Source of the DNA: Pseudodonghicola xiamenensis DSM 18339
GTDB taxonomy: Bacteria > Pseudomonadota > Alphaproteobacteria > Rhodobacterales > Rhodobacteraceae
Assembly (NCBI RefSeq): GCF_000429365.1
Contig: NZ_AUBS01000001.1
Location: 547,488-611,487 of the forward strand
Length of the DNA: 64,000 nt
Reading direction: 5' to 3'
The position numbers and the translations under genes are program-made. The notes beneath the pieces were generated by a model. The model did not search any database. It saw nothing but the letters and a program-made list of their open reading frames with translations, and was not told the DNA's origin. This document shows, in pieces, positions 36,434 to 44,838 of this stretch (position 1 is its first letter; every line of letters starts with the position of its first letter).

Positions 36434-36691
36434 TCAGGATTGCGCGGCGATGAGTTTGTCGATCCCCGCGATGATGGCCGCGACATTGGAAATGTCGAAA
36501 TCGCTCTGGCTGGGTTCATTGGCGTTGAAGGGGATCGAGATGTCGAACTCCTCTTCAATTGCGAAGATGCTCTCCACCAGACCGAGACTGTCGATGCCCA
36601 GCTCTTCCAGAGTGCTGTCTTCCGACACATCGGAGGGGTCCAAAACGGCCTGTTCGGCAATGATGGCGATAACTTTGTCGCGGGTGCTCAT
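36434..36691 (-). CDS. Specialised acyl carrier protein
   Basis: 85-aa ACP with the phosphopantetheine attachment motif LGIDSLGLVES (Ser35). It departs from housekeeping AcpP in its extended C-terminal half (NEPSQSDFDISNVAAIIAGIDKL) and resembles NodF- or AcpXL-type carriers in overall plan. Placed between lpxD (33-base gap) and a ketoacyl synthase (24-base gap), suggesting it carries a particular acyl chain for lipid A or another envelope lipid. ATG is preceded by GAGAGG. Confidence 0.9.
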   Translation of the reverse strand: MSTRDKVIAIIAEQAVLDPSDVSEDSTLEELGIDSLGLVESIFAIEEEFDISIPFNANEPSQSDFDISNVAAIIAGIDKLIAAQS

Positions 36692-36724
36692 CGGGCCTCT
36701 CGGTGCTGCTGTGCTGCGGCTGAT

Positions 36725-37819
36725 TTACTCGGTCGAACCCAGTTTGGAAACAGCCTTTTTAAGCGCCGCGATATCCTTCAGCAAACGGGGAAGACGGCGC
36801 TGCGCCTTGTAGATTTCGGTCTGGGTTTCCATTTTGACGCCCGGATAGCCCATCAGCACGCGGCCCGCTGGCGCATTCGACAGGATCTTGGTGCCGCCGG
36901 CGGCGATCACCCCGTCGCCGATAAAGATATTGTCGACCACACCGGTCTGGCCGCCCAGAACCACGTTGTTGCCGATCTCGACCGAGCCCGAGATGCCGGT
37001 CTGGCCGGCGAACAGGCAATCGTGGCCGGTACGCACGTTATGGCCGACGTGGACCAGATTATCGAGCTTGCAGCCATCGCCGATCTGGGTGTCGCGGATG
37101 GTGCCGTTGTCGACGGTGGCATTGGCGCCGATCTCGACATCGTCGCCGATGCGCACGGCACCCAGCGAATGGATGCGCACCCAGGCCTGCGCCTTGGCCC
37201 CGGCCTGATCGCCCATGGTCTTGCGTACGTTCTCGGCGCCGGACACCTCAGGCGTGACATAGGAAAACCCGTCGTTGCCGATCCGGGCACCGGGCTGGGC
37301 CATGAAGCGATCGCCGATCTTCACCCGGGCGCCAATGCTCACCATCTCGCGCAGAAAGGCGTTTTCACCGATCTCGGCATCCCAACCGATATAGCAATGC
37401 GGCCCGATCAGCGATCCGGCACCGATCTTGGCCCCTGCAGCGATCACCGCCAGCGGCCCGACCGCGACGCCCTCGCCCAGCTCAGCCGTCGGGTCGATTA
37501 CCGCCGAGGGGTGAATGCCGGCGGCAAAGCCCTGCCCCCGGTCCATCATCCGGGTCAGCCCGGACATCGCCATGCGCGGACGCGGCGCCAGGATGACCGC
37601 ACTCAGCCCCAATGCCTGCCAGTCGGCATCGGGCCAGACCATGGCAGCCCGCGCCTTGCCCTGGCCCAGGGCCTCGGCATAGCGGGGCGACATCGCCAGC
37701 GCCAGATCGTCTGGCCCGGCGGCGCCCGGTTCGGCCGCCCGCGTCACCCGTAGGGAGGCGTCGCCCCGGGTTTCGAAGCCCAGGGCCTGGGCGATCTCTT
37801 CGATGGTATAGCTGCTCAT
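36725..37819 (-). CDS. lpxD: UDP-3-O-(3-hydroxyacyl)glucosamine N-acyltransferase LpxD
   Basis: Third step of lipid A synthesis: N-acylates UDP-3-O-acylglucosamine using hydroxyacyl-ACP. 364 aa: N-terminal uridine-binding domain (~1-100), left-handed beta-helix of hexapeptide repeats (~100-320), C-terminal helices. LDNLVHVGHNVRTG contains the catalytic-position H260. It is outside the usual bamA-lpxD-fabZ-lpxA context and sits with an ACP and ketoacyl synthase, so it could be a second, specialised LpxD; whether another copy exists cannot be seen here. Confidence 0.9.
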   Translation of the reverse strand: MSSYTIEEIAQALGFETRGDASLRVTRAAEPGAAGPDDLALAMSPRYAEALGQGKARAAMVWPDADWQALGLSAVILAPRPRMAMSGLTRMMDRGQGFAAGIHPSAVIDPTAELGEGVAVGPLAVIAAGAKIGAGSLIGPHCYIGWDAEIGENAFLREMVSIGARVKIGDRFMAQPGARIGNDGFSYVTPEVSGAENVRKTMGDQAGAKAQAWVRIHSLGAVRIGDDVEIGANATVDNGTIRDTQIGDGCKLDNLVHVGHNVRTGHDCLFAGQTGISGSVEIGNNVVLGGQTGVVDNIFIGDGVIAAGGTKILSNAPAGRVLMGYPGVKMETQTEIYKAQRRLPRLLKDIAALKKAVSKLGSTE

Positions 37820-37850
37820 ATCCGGTCCTGCGTCTTGCTTGGACCCGTGC

Positions 37851-39470
37851 TTACCCCTGAACCGAGCCCAGAGTCACCCCCGCCTGTTGCAACGCCTGCC
37901 AGATCTCGGCATCGCGACCATAGACGTCACGGCGGAACTCCGCCCGGCCACGCCCGTCGGTGAAGGCGGTGCGATAGATCAGATGAACCGGCACCGGCGT
38001 TTTCAGCATGACCTTGGTTTCCTTGCCGGTGTCCAGGATCGACTTGAAATAGGCCTTGGGATCGTCCACCTGCGGCGCCAGCAGCGCATAGGCGAAATCG
38101 AAGGGATCAGATAGCCGGATACATCCGTGCGAGAAGGCCCGCACCTCGCGATTGAACAGGTTCTTCTGCGGGGTGTCGTGCAGGTAGATGTTGTATTTGT
38201 TGGGGAACATGAACTTCACCCGCCCCAGCGCGTTGCTCGCCCCGGGCGGCTGACGCATGGCAAAGGGGAAGGACCGCGCCGAATATTGCGAGAAATCGGC
38301 ATCCGCGCGGCTGATCTTGCGGCCACGGCTGTCGGTGATCTCCAGGTGTCCGGCCGCGCCCGGATTGTTGCGCAGCTTGGGCAGATATTCGTTCACCACG
38401 ATCGAGCGGGGCACATACCAGCTCGGGTTGATGACCATATGCTCCATCTCGTCCGAGAATTCGGGGCTGCGGCGGTCATGGGCATTCTTGCCGATCACCG
38501 AGCGGGTTTCAAAGGTCACCCGGCCATGGTCGATGATCTTGGCGCTGAAATCGGTCTGGTTGACCAGAATATGGCGTTCGCCCCGCTCGTGGTTCAGCCA
38601 ACGCTCTCGCTCCATCGCCACGATGATGGACTTCAGCCGGTCCTCGACCGGCTGGTTCACCTCGCTCAGGGTGCCGGTTCCGGCGATGCCATCGGGTTCG
38701 AGCCCATGCGCCTGCTGAAAACGCTGTACCGCGGCCTGCAGCGCGGCGTCATATGTGCCGGTGGCGCTGCGGTCCAGATACCCCATGGCGATCAGCCGGT
38801 TTCGCAGCGCGATGACCGCCGGACCGCTGTCGCCGGGTTCGATCTTCTGCGCATTGACCCGCGGCCCCCAGCCGCCGTGCATCATCACATATTCCAGCCG
38901 CAGCTTTTCCTTCATCAACCCACGATATTCCGCCGTCATCGGCGGCAGGTGGCGCAGATAGGCCTGCGGCTGATCGCTCAGCGCGAATTCGTTCAGATAG
39001 CTTTCGCGGTCATGCAACGGCACTTCGCGCTTGATGTCGGGAACCACCTTGCCGGGCGTCAGTATCCCGGTTTGCACATCCTTGGCATAGGTGACGAAGG
39101 CCCGGCTCAGCGCCACTTCGACCTCGCCCAGATCGCGGGTGGTCCTGACCGCCGCCATCTGCGCCTTGAGCCCCTCGACGTCATAGCGCGCCTCGGGCAG
39201 GCCCTGTGCGGCGGCATTGGTCAGCACATCAAGAAAAGCGGCGCGGCGCTGGCGGGCCTCATCGCCGGGATCGGTCCAGATCGGCTGGTAATCCCGATCG
39301 CGATAAAACGCGGCGACGGCATCATCACTTGCCGCCGCGGCGGCCACCGCCTGCTTGAATGCGGTCACCTGTGCCTGAGCTGGCAAAGCTCCGCTCAGTC
39401 CCGCGATCCCGATTGAGCAAATCGTCGCCAACAGGGTCCTGCGCAGCAAAGGGCGGAAGGAAGACGTCAT
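37851..39470 (-). CDS. L,D-transpeptidase (YcbB/LdtD type)
   Basis: Periplasmic enzyme forming 3-3 peptidoglycan cross-links. 539 aa from ATG 39470 (AGAGG 7 bases upstream): signal peptide MTSSFRPLLRRTLLATICSI...QAQ, a YcbB-type scaffold region, a peptidoglycan-binding domain (GDSGPAVIALRNRLIAMGYLD near 225-290), and the catalytic YkuD-type domain with SHGCIRLSDP, nucleophile C450 and H448. An in-frame ATG at 39506 lacks a ribosome site. Gaps of ~30 bases to lpxD make it the likely first gene of an envelope operon. Confidence 0.93.
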   Translation of the reverse strand: MTSSFRPLLRRTLLATICSIGIAGLSGALPAQAQVTAFKQAVAAAAASDDAVAAFYRDRDYQPIWTDPGDEARQRRAAFLDVLTNAAAQGLPEARYDVEGLKAQMAAVRTTRDLGEVEVALSRAFVTYAKDVQTGILTPGKVVPDIKREVPLHDRESYLNEFALSDQPQAYLRHLPPMTAEYRGLMKEKLRLEYVMMHGGWGPRVNAQKIEPGDSGPAVIALRNRLIAMGYLDRSATGTYDAALQAAVQRFQQAHGLEPDGIAGTGTLSEVNQPVEDRLKSIIVAMERERWLNHERGERHILVNQTDFSAKIIDHGRVTFETRSVIGKNAHDRRSPEFSDEMEHMVINPSWYVPRSIVVNEYLPKLRNNPGAAGHLEITDSRGRKISRADADFSQYSARSFPFAMRQPPGASNALGRVKFMFPNKYNIYLHDTPQKNLFNREVRAFSHGCIRLSDPFDFAYALLAPQVDDPKAYFKSILDTGKETKVMLKTPVPVHLIYRTAFTDGRGRAEFRRDVYGRDAEIWQALQQAGVTLGSVQG

Positions 39471-39854
39471 AATCAAACCTCTGGTCACATCATTCTGACA
39501 ACTCATGTGATGCGCGATCTGCCGACAACAGGTTGCATCAATTCGGTTTTATGAGCTTTCAAGCTGCGATGCGCAATGTCCATTCACATTTGGGTCAGTA
39601 CCGAAAACGACGCCAACGTGATGCTTGACCACCTCTTGCGGGACAGAGAATCAGTCGCCTGACAGGTTGCGTCGCGACTGGAAAGGGGGAAATTGCGCGA
39701 AAAATCGCCGAAAATCGCCGCTGTGACAGGGATGAAACAATCCGTGCTTGGCTCACGATTCCAGCTGTGGCATTCCTTTGACATCTGGGGATGGATTGGA
39801 ACCGCGCGTAACATCGCGCAACGGCAGGACTATCGTACGGGACAGCGCTAAGAA
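39471..39854. other. 384-bp divergent promoter region
   Basis: Lies between the L,D-transpeptidase operon and the DUF882 gene. It contains a perfect tandem duplication of AAAATCGCCG at 39,701-39,720 and AT-rich segments on both flanks. No coding ORF of note and no clear terminator. Probably holds promoters for both directions. Confidence 0.5.
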
Positions 39855-40424
39855 ATGGCAGAGCATAAAGGCACGGGTTTCACCCGGCGCGCCCTATTGG
39901 GCGCATTCGCGGCAACCGCAGTAGCGGCAGCCCCCACCTACTCCCAAGCAGCAGGCTTCCTTCGTGGCGGCGGCGACATCCGAAGACTGAAGATGTATTC
40001 CGGTCGCACTGGCGAAAAGCTGGACATGATCTACTGGATCGACGGAAATTACATCAAAGACGCCGTCAAGGAGATCAACTACTTCATGCGCGACTGGCGC
40101 GTCGATCAGACCAAGTCCATTGATCTGCGCACTATCGACATCCTGGCCGCCGCGCATAACCTTCTGGATGTTTCCGAACCCTATATGTTGCTCTCCGGCT
40201 ATCGCAGCCCGCAGACCAACGCCATGCTACGGTCCCGCTCCCGCGGGGTTGCCAAGAATTCCCTTCACATGAAGGGTCAGGCTGCCGATGTGCGTCTCGG
40301 GTCGCGCAATGTCAGCCAGATCTCGCGCGCGGCGCTGTCGTGCCATGCCGGTGGTGTCGGGCGTTACAGCCGGTCGAACTTTGTCCATATGGACTGCGGC
40401 CAGGTCCGCAGCTGGGGCGCCTGA
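39855..40424 (+). CDS. DUF882/M15-like peptidase family protein (YcbK-like)
   Basis: 189-aa exported protein with a twin-arginine-like signal (FTRRALLGAFAATAVAAAPTYSQA). The D-Ala-D-Ala-peptidase-like fold is marked by zinc-ligand residues H138 (SLHMKGQAADV), D145 and H178 (FVHMDCG), with SGYRSPQTNAML before them. Homologue YcbK sits beside YcbB in E. coli, and here the gene is divergent from a YcbB-type L,D-transpeptidase, which supports a peptidoglycan endopeptidase or processing role. GC terminator follows. Confidence 0.88.
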   Translation: MAEHKGTGFTRRALLGAFAATAVAAAPTYSQAAGFLRGGGDIRRLKMYSGRTGEKLDMIYWIDGNYIKDAVKEINYFMRDWRVDQTKSIDLRTIDILAAAHNLLDVSEPYMLLSGYRSPQTNAMLRSRSRGVAKNSLHMKGQAADVRLGSRNVSQISRAALSCHAGGVGRYSRSNFVHMDCGQVRSWGA

Positions 40425-40458
40425 TCCGTCATCCCGCCCCTTGGTTCCGATCTGTACG

Positions 40459-40477
40459 GCCCCCGCTTTGCGGGGGC
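40459..40477 (+). terminator. Terminator of DUF882 gene
   Basis: GCCCCCGC-TTT-GCGGGGGC, a perfect 8-bp stem followed by TTCTTCGTTT, 34 bases after the stop codon. Confidence 0.85.
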
Positions 40478-40626
40478 TTCTTCGTTTCCGGTTGCCGGGC
40501 TTTACCAGACGCGGCGCGGCATCGTAGACAGGCGGCCGATCCGGTTTTCCATCGCAGGCCCGACTGAATGCCCCCAACCCTTTCCCCTTTTGCCCGATCC
40601 CGGCGCCGCCCCTGGGCAGATCCGCG

Positions 40627-41604
40627 ATGAAAAGAGCGGTTCAGATCGGCGTCTTCGTGACGCTGGCCCTCGGGTTGCATGGGCTGGCGGTGGTGATCTG
40701 GACCGCCACGTCGGATGGCGGCGCGCAATCGGGCGGAGCCTCGGGGGAAAGCCTGGTCTCGATCGAGGGCGCCACACCGCAGCTTGCCGCGCTAGTGGAA
40801 AGCTGGCAGGCGCCACCGGTGTCGCCAGAGGCTGCCCGCGCCCCGAACCTGACGGCGCCGGCCCCGGTCCAACCGCGTGCCCGGGCCCCCGAGCTGCCGC
40901 GCCCGGAGCTTGCCGCCCTGCCACCGGTGCCGTTGCCCCCCGTCGCCCCTGCCAGTGCGCAGCGCGATCAACCACCTGCGCCGATGGCGCTGCCGGTGAT
41001 GGCCCCGACACTGTCGCAAGCCCCGTCGCTGCCGCAACCCGCCGCCCCCGAGGAAAGCCGGACGGAAAGCCTGGCACCGCCGCCGATGGCGGATCAGGCG
41101 CCGTCTTTGCCGCGCGAGCAAGCCATGCCGGCCGCCCCGGCCGCGCCCACGCCCCCGGCGTCGTCCCTGCAGACGGATCCGCAGTCAGGCCCGGCCCCCA
41201 AGGCGCGGCCGGCCTCGGCCGGGGTGGCCGCGCAACGCGCCGCCGGCAGTGGTGGCGGCCCTCAGGCCGGAGAGCGGAATACATCGCAGGCCGCCACCCT
41301 CTCCGCCGGTGAACGGCAAAGCCTGATGGCCAATTGGGGCGCCACGCTGCGCGCCAAGATCGAACGACGCAAGCGCTTTCCGGTTACCCGCACCCGTGTC
41401 CGCCATGGCCGGGTGATCCTCAAGCTGCGGGTTCGCCGGGATGGCGCGCTTCTGGGGGTGGCGATTCAGAAATCCTCGGGCGATGCGGCGCTCGACACAG
41501 CGGCGCTCGACGCGGTCAAGCGCGCGGCGCCCTTTGCCGCCGCGCCCAAGGCGCTGCCGGGCCCGTCCTTCCTGTTTTCGCTTCCGGTCAGCTTCCGCCG
41601 TTAA
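40627..41604 (+). CDS. TonB-family energy transducer
   Basis: 325-aa protein spanning the periplasm: short cytoplasmic start, one membrane helix (residues ~6-27), a long Pro/Ala-rich linker (~60-225), and a C-terminal TonB domain (~235-325) with RRKRFPVTRTRVRHGRVILKLRVRRDGALLGVAIQKSSGDAALDTAALDAVKRAAPF. It would couple the proton-motive force to an outer-membrane receptor or act in envelope linkage. No exbB, exbD or receptor gene is adjacent, so partners are elsewhere. Its 3' end overlaps the convergent ppk2 by 17 bases. Confidence 0.87.
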   Translation: MKRAVQIGVFVTLALGLHGLAVVIWTATSDGGAQSGGASGESLVSIEGATPQLAALVESWQAPPVSPEAARAPNLTAPAPVQPRARAPELPRPELAALPPVPLPPVAPASAQRDQPPAPMALPVMAPTLSQAPSLPQPAAPEESRTESLAPPPMADQAPSLPREQAMPAAPAAPTPPASSLQTDPQSGPAPKARPASAGVAAQRAAGSGGGPQAGERNTSQAATLSAGERQSLMANWGATLRAKIERRKRFPVTRTRVRHGRVILKLRVRRDGALLGVAIQKSSGDAALDTAALDAVKRAAPFAAAPKALPGPSFLFSLPVSFRR

Positions 41605-42424
41605 GCTGCGCCCGCAGGCCCGCGATCAGTTCGGGGTCCAGGGTCAGTTCGCGTTCGGCGATTTTCAAAAGCCGCTCATCGACAGGCGGAGGGCTCAGGT
41701 CCACGCCGTCGGACAGCGCCTCCAGAATGATGCGCATCGCGGCGATCCGACCATATTTCTTGTTGTTCGAGGGGATGATCGACCAGGGCGCGCCATCCCA
41801 CGAGGTGCGGGCGAACATTTCGTTCGCGGCGGCCTCATGTTCGAGCCAATGACCCCGGTTGCGAAAATCCTCATAGCTCAGCTTCCAGCGTTTCAGCGGG
41901 TTTCGCAGCCGTTCTTCGAAACGGCGCATTTGTTCGTCCTGAGAGATATGGAAAAACAGCTTCACTACCCGGGTGTCGTCTGCCACCAGCGCCTTTTCGA
42001 AACTGACGATCTCGTCATATGCGGCCCGCCAGCGGGCTTCGGGCGTCAGCTCTTCGACCCGCTCGACCAGGACACGCCCATACCAGGATCGGTCGAAGAC
42101 CGAGATCGCCCCCACCGGCGGCAAGCGCTCCATGAAGCGCAGCAAGTAATGGCGCTCGAGGTAATAATTTCGCGGCGCCCCGATCGGCCAGACCTTGAAG
42201 CTGCGCGGATCGAAGGCCTGCGAGATCCGGCGGATGGTGCCCCCCTTGCCGGCCGCGTCCCAGCCCTCGAAGACGATCACCGCCTTGAGGTTCAGCGTCA
42301 GATAGGCCTGCTGCACCATGGCAAGCTGCAATTGCAATTCGGCCAGCGCGGCCTCATAGGCCTCCCTGTCCATCGAAAGGCTCAGATCGGCCTGATCCAG
42401 ATGCGGCGTGTTGTCTTTTGTCAT
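41588..42424 (-). CDS. ppk2: Polyphosphate kinase 2 family protein
   Basis: 278-aa PPK2 enzyme transferring phosphate between polyphosphate and nucleotides. Seen: Walker A GWDAAGKGG (54-62), FDRSWYGRVLVERVE with Walker B D111 and lid residues, IGAPRNYYLERHYLLRFMERLP, and the terminal SNNKKYGRIAAMRIILEAL. One-domain length points to class I (NDP-forming) or III. Fits the polyphosphate theme of the window (Ppx/GppA, CHAD/CYTH genes, Pho regulon). Followed 82 bases upstream by the M24 peptidase gene on the same strand. Confidence 0.92.
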   Translation of the reverse strand: MTKDNTPHLDQADLSLSMDREAYEAALAELQLQLAMVQQAYLTLNLKAVIVFEGWDAAGKGGTIRRISQAFDPRSFKVWPIGAPRNYYLERHYLLRFMERLPPVGAISVFDRSWYGRVLVERVEELTPEARWRAAYDEIVSFEKALVADDTRVVKLFFHISQDEQMRRFEERLRNPLKRWKLSYEDFRNRGHWLEHEAAANEMFARTSWDGAPWSIIPSNNKKYGRIAAMRIILEALSDGVDLSPPPVDERLLKIAERELTLDPELIAGLRAQLNGGS

Positions 42425-42506
42425 CGTTTTGTTCTCCGACAGCCAAACCGATAAGGCCGGTCGGCGGGGTCAGTGCAACCGGCATCTGTTTCCGGGCGCA
42501 GCGCTG

Positions 42507-43655
42507 TCATGCCTCAAGTTCTGGCAGCGTGGCAGTGGCGGGCGGCGAAAGGAAGTCTGCCGCGGCCCCGTCGCGCAGCACCACATTCTCCTCATGAACC
42601 ATGAGACGCCCGGGCGCCAGCTCGATCGACGGCTCCAGCGTGATCACCATGCCCGGCTGCAGGATCGTGTGATCATCGGGGATCAGGGATAGGCCTTCGG
42701 TCAACTGCATGCCCAATCCATGGCCCAGGCGACCGCCACCCGGGTTTCCGTGAGAGGCCAGGTGGCTGGCCAGGATCCGGTGCAGTCCGGCAGCGGTCTG
42801 CCCCGGTCGCGCGGCCTCGGCGGCCTCATGCACCGCCGCGACCAGAGCGGCATGCGCCGAGCGGACCGGGGCCGGAGCTGGGCCCAGGGAAAAATTCCTG
42901 TCGAAATCGCAGAAATACCCCGCCCGCGTCAGCCCGGTGTCGAGCATCAATACATCGCCCCGACAGAGCGGTTCGGGCCCGGCAGGAGAGATCACATCCT
43001 CATATCCGCCCGGCCCCGCGGCGCCGGCGAGATAGGGCACGAAATCGGCGCCCTCCTCAAGGCACAGCCGCTGAAAGTCGCGGAACACCCGGTTCAGCGG
43101 TACCCCGGCGCGGGCCACCTCGGGGACACGCCCAAAGGCGCGGTCCGCCACCGCGCAGGCGGCGCGGATCAGCGAAATTTCGGCATCCGACTTGATGGCG
43201 CGCAGATCGGCGACGATCCGGGCGCCATGGGTAAAGGTCAGCCCGGAGCGCGCGCGCAACTGCTCCCAGTCGGTCAGCGGCATCCGCAAGTAGGTCTCGG
43301 GCCCCATCGGCACCCCAACCCGCGCCTTCGGGCCCAGCAGTTCGGTCAGCGTATCGGCCAGGAGGCTGACACCATCGTCACCGGGCAACGGCGACGGCCA
43401 GCTGCGGATATCCCGGATCCAGGTGCGCGCCATCAGAGCCGAGCCGATCGCAGGGATCACCGCCACCGGATTGCCCGCCGCCGGCAGGATCAGGAACCAG
43501 GGCCGCGACGGGCTTTCCCAGAAGCGGGTGAGAAAGCCGGAGAAATATCGGATGTCGGCCTCGGTCGTCAGCAGCAACGCATCGAGATCCGCCGCCCCCA
43601 TGCGGCGCTGTGCCCGTTGCAACCGGTCCTGATACTCGGAAACCGGAAAGCTCAT
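42507..43655 (-). CDS. M24 family metallopeptidase (Xaa-Pro aminopeptidase/ectoine hydrolase-like)
   Basis: 382-aa pita-bread hydrolase: creatinase-like N-domain (~1-150) and metal-binding C-domain. Metal ligands visible in DTGLTRAGYFCDFDRNF (two Asp), GHGLGMQLTE (His), LEPSIELAPG (Glu) and HEENVVLRDG (Glu). Cytosolic; may cleave Xaa-Pro peptides, or ring amides as in ectoine hydrolase DoeA. Its ATG overlaps the stop of the upstream PLP-enzyme gene (ATGA), so the pair acts in one pathway. The longer frame (to 44006) lies inside that gene and is rejected. Confidence 0.88.
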   Translation of the reverse strand: MSFPVSEYQDRLQRAQRRMGAADLDALLLTTEADIRYFSGFLTRFWESPSRPWFLILPAAGNPVAVIPAIGSALMARTWIRDIRSWPSPLPGDDGVSLLADTLTELLGPKARVGVPMGPETYLRMPLTDWEQLRARSGLTFTHGARIVADLRAIKSDAEISLIRAACAVADRAFGRVPEVARAGVPLNRVFRDFQRLCLEEGADFVPYLAGAAGPGGYEDVISPAGPEPLCRGDVLMLDTGLTRAGYFCDFDRNFSLGPAPAPVRSAHAALVAAVHEAAEAARPGQTAAGLHRILASHLASHGNPGGGRLGHGLGMQLTEGLSLIPDDHTILQPGMVITLEPSIELAPGRLMVHEENVVLRDGAAADFLSPPATATLPELEA

Positions 43656-44686
43656 TCCGGCCCCTCGCTGAGGACGAACAGGATCCGCGCCTCTGGTGGC
43701 AGCATCCCGGCCCGTGTCATTGCCAGGGCACCGGCCAGACCGGCGGCGGCCGACGGAGTGCTGGCCAGATCCACCTCGGTGGCCAGCCTGGCCCCCGCCT
43801 CGCCCTCGGCCTCGGTGATCATCAGAAAGCCGTCGGCCTCCCGCGCCAGCCCCTTCAGCGCGATCAACGAGGGTTCCTTGCAATCGAGCCGCCCCATGGC
43901 CGACACGCTCCCCGAGGCGACGACAGGCCGCCCGGCGGCGATCGAGGCCGCCAGCGCCGGCGCCTGATCTGGTTCGACCACGGTGATTTCGGGGCCATCG
44001 CCCCAATGCACGCGCGCCAGCACCGCCACCGCGCCGGCCAATCCACCAACGCCGGCCTGCAAAAACACATGACTTGGCGGTTCAGGCATCTGCTGCGCCG
44101 CCTCCTCGATCAGCACCAGATAGCCCTCCATCAATCGATGTGGCCGGGTGACATACCCAGGCCAGGAGCTATCGGATAGAAGCTGCCAGCCGTTGCGCTC
44201 CGCCGCCTGCGCTGCCGCCGCCATGCTGGCCTCATAGGTCGCGCCCTCGCGCAGGACCAGGGCCCCCTGATCGCGCAGTCGCTGGGCGAAACGCTCCGGC
44301 ACGGTCTCGGCGATAAAGACCACAGCCCGGGCACCAAAGGCCCGGGCGCCCGCGGCGACCGACATGCCGTGATTTCCGGCGCTGGCGGTGACATAGGTCT
44401 GCCCCGCCGCCTTCCCCGCCTCGGCATCGCTGGCGATCACATAGGCCGCCCCCAGCGCCTTGAAACTGCCCAGCCCCATGCGGCTGCGTTCATCCTTTAC
44501 CCAGACCTCGGCAACACCCAGCCGGGAGGCCAGTCCGGGAACCGGACAGAGCGGCGTCGGCGCATAGGCCGGACAGCGCCTGATCAGCGCCATCGGTCGG
44601 GCGGCATCAATCGAAGGGGCCGGAATCGCGTCCAGGGCGGGCAGGCCCCGCTGCTGGCCGCGAAAAGGGTTTTCAAGTCGCTTCAT
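43652..44686 (-). CDS. PLP-dependent diaminopropionate ammonia-lyase-like enzyme
   Basis: 344-aa fold-type II PLP enzyme. Seen: an NPFRG N-terminal motif, KDERSRMGLGSFKALGAAYVIA with Schiff-base K76, SAGNHGMSVAAGARAFGARAVVF, GYVTRPHRLMEGYLVL, and the phosphate-binding AGVGGLAG. The KDERSR and GSFKALG blocks fit the diaminopropionate ammonia-lyase group better than threonine dehydratase. Products would be pyruvate and ammonia. Start taken as ATG 44686 (matches the family N-terminus) although its ribosome site is weak. Coupled to the M24 peptidase; together they suggest use of an amino-acid derivative. Confidence 0.85.
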   Translation of the reverse strand: MKRLENPFRGQQRGLPALDAIPAPSIDAARPMALIRRCPAYAPTPLCPVPGLASRLGVAEVWVKDERSRMGLGSFKALGAAYVIASDAEAGKAAGQTYVTASAGNHGMSVAAGARAFGARAVVFIAETVPERFAQRLRDQGALVLREGATYEASMAAAAQAAERNGWQLLSDSSWPGYVTRPHRLMEGYLVLIEEAAQQMPEPPSHVFLQAGVGGLAGAVAVLARVHWGDGPEITVVEPDQAPALAASIAAGRPVVASGSVSAMGRLDCKEPSLIALKGLAREADGFLMITEAEGEAGARLATEVDLASTPSAAAGLAGALAMTRAGMLPPEARILFVLSEGPE

Positions 44687-44838
44687 GGGGGCAGCGGAGC
44701 CGAAGCGCCCGGGCGCGGTCAAGAAATTTCCGGCCTTCAGAGGGCTTTCCAGCCGGCGCGCGGCATGAAAGCCGCAAGATGGCGGCGTGCCGGCCCGGAG
44801 CGGTCGGACAACAATGGCGACGGGGCCGACCGGGGCGA

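Noticed and set aside
35114..37753. 879-codon plus-strand ORF over KAS, ACP and lpxD
   Set aside because: It is antisense to three genes with clear catalytic motifs; the open frame is a high-GC artefact.
39701..39720. AAAATCGCCG tandem duplication as a CRISPR or regulatory array
   Set aside because: Only two 10-bp copies with no spacer; no array and no known regulator pattern.
43656..44006. 117-codon upstream extension of the M24 peptidase gene
   Set aside because: The extension is antiparallel-free but lies inside the PLP-enzyme gene in another frame and is Arg/Gly-rich nonsense; the ATGA start is clear.
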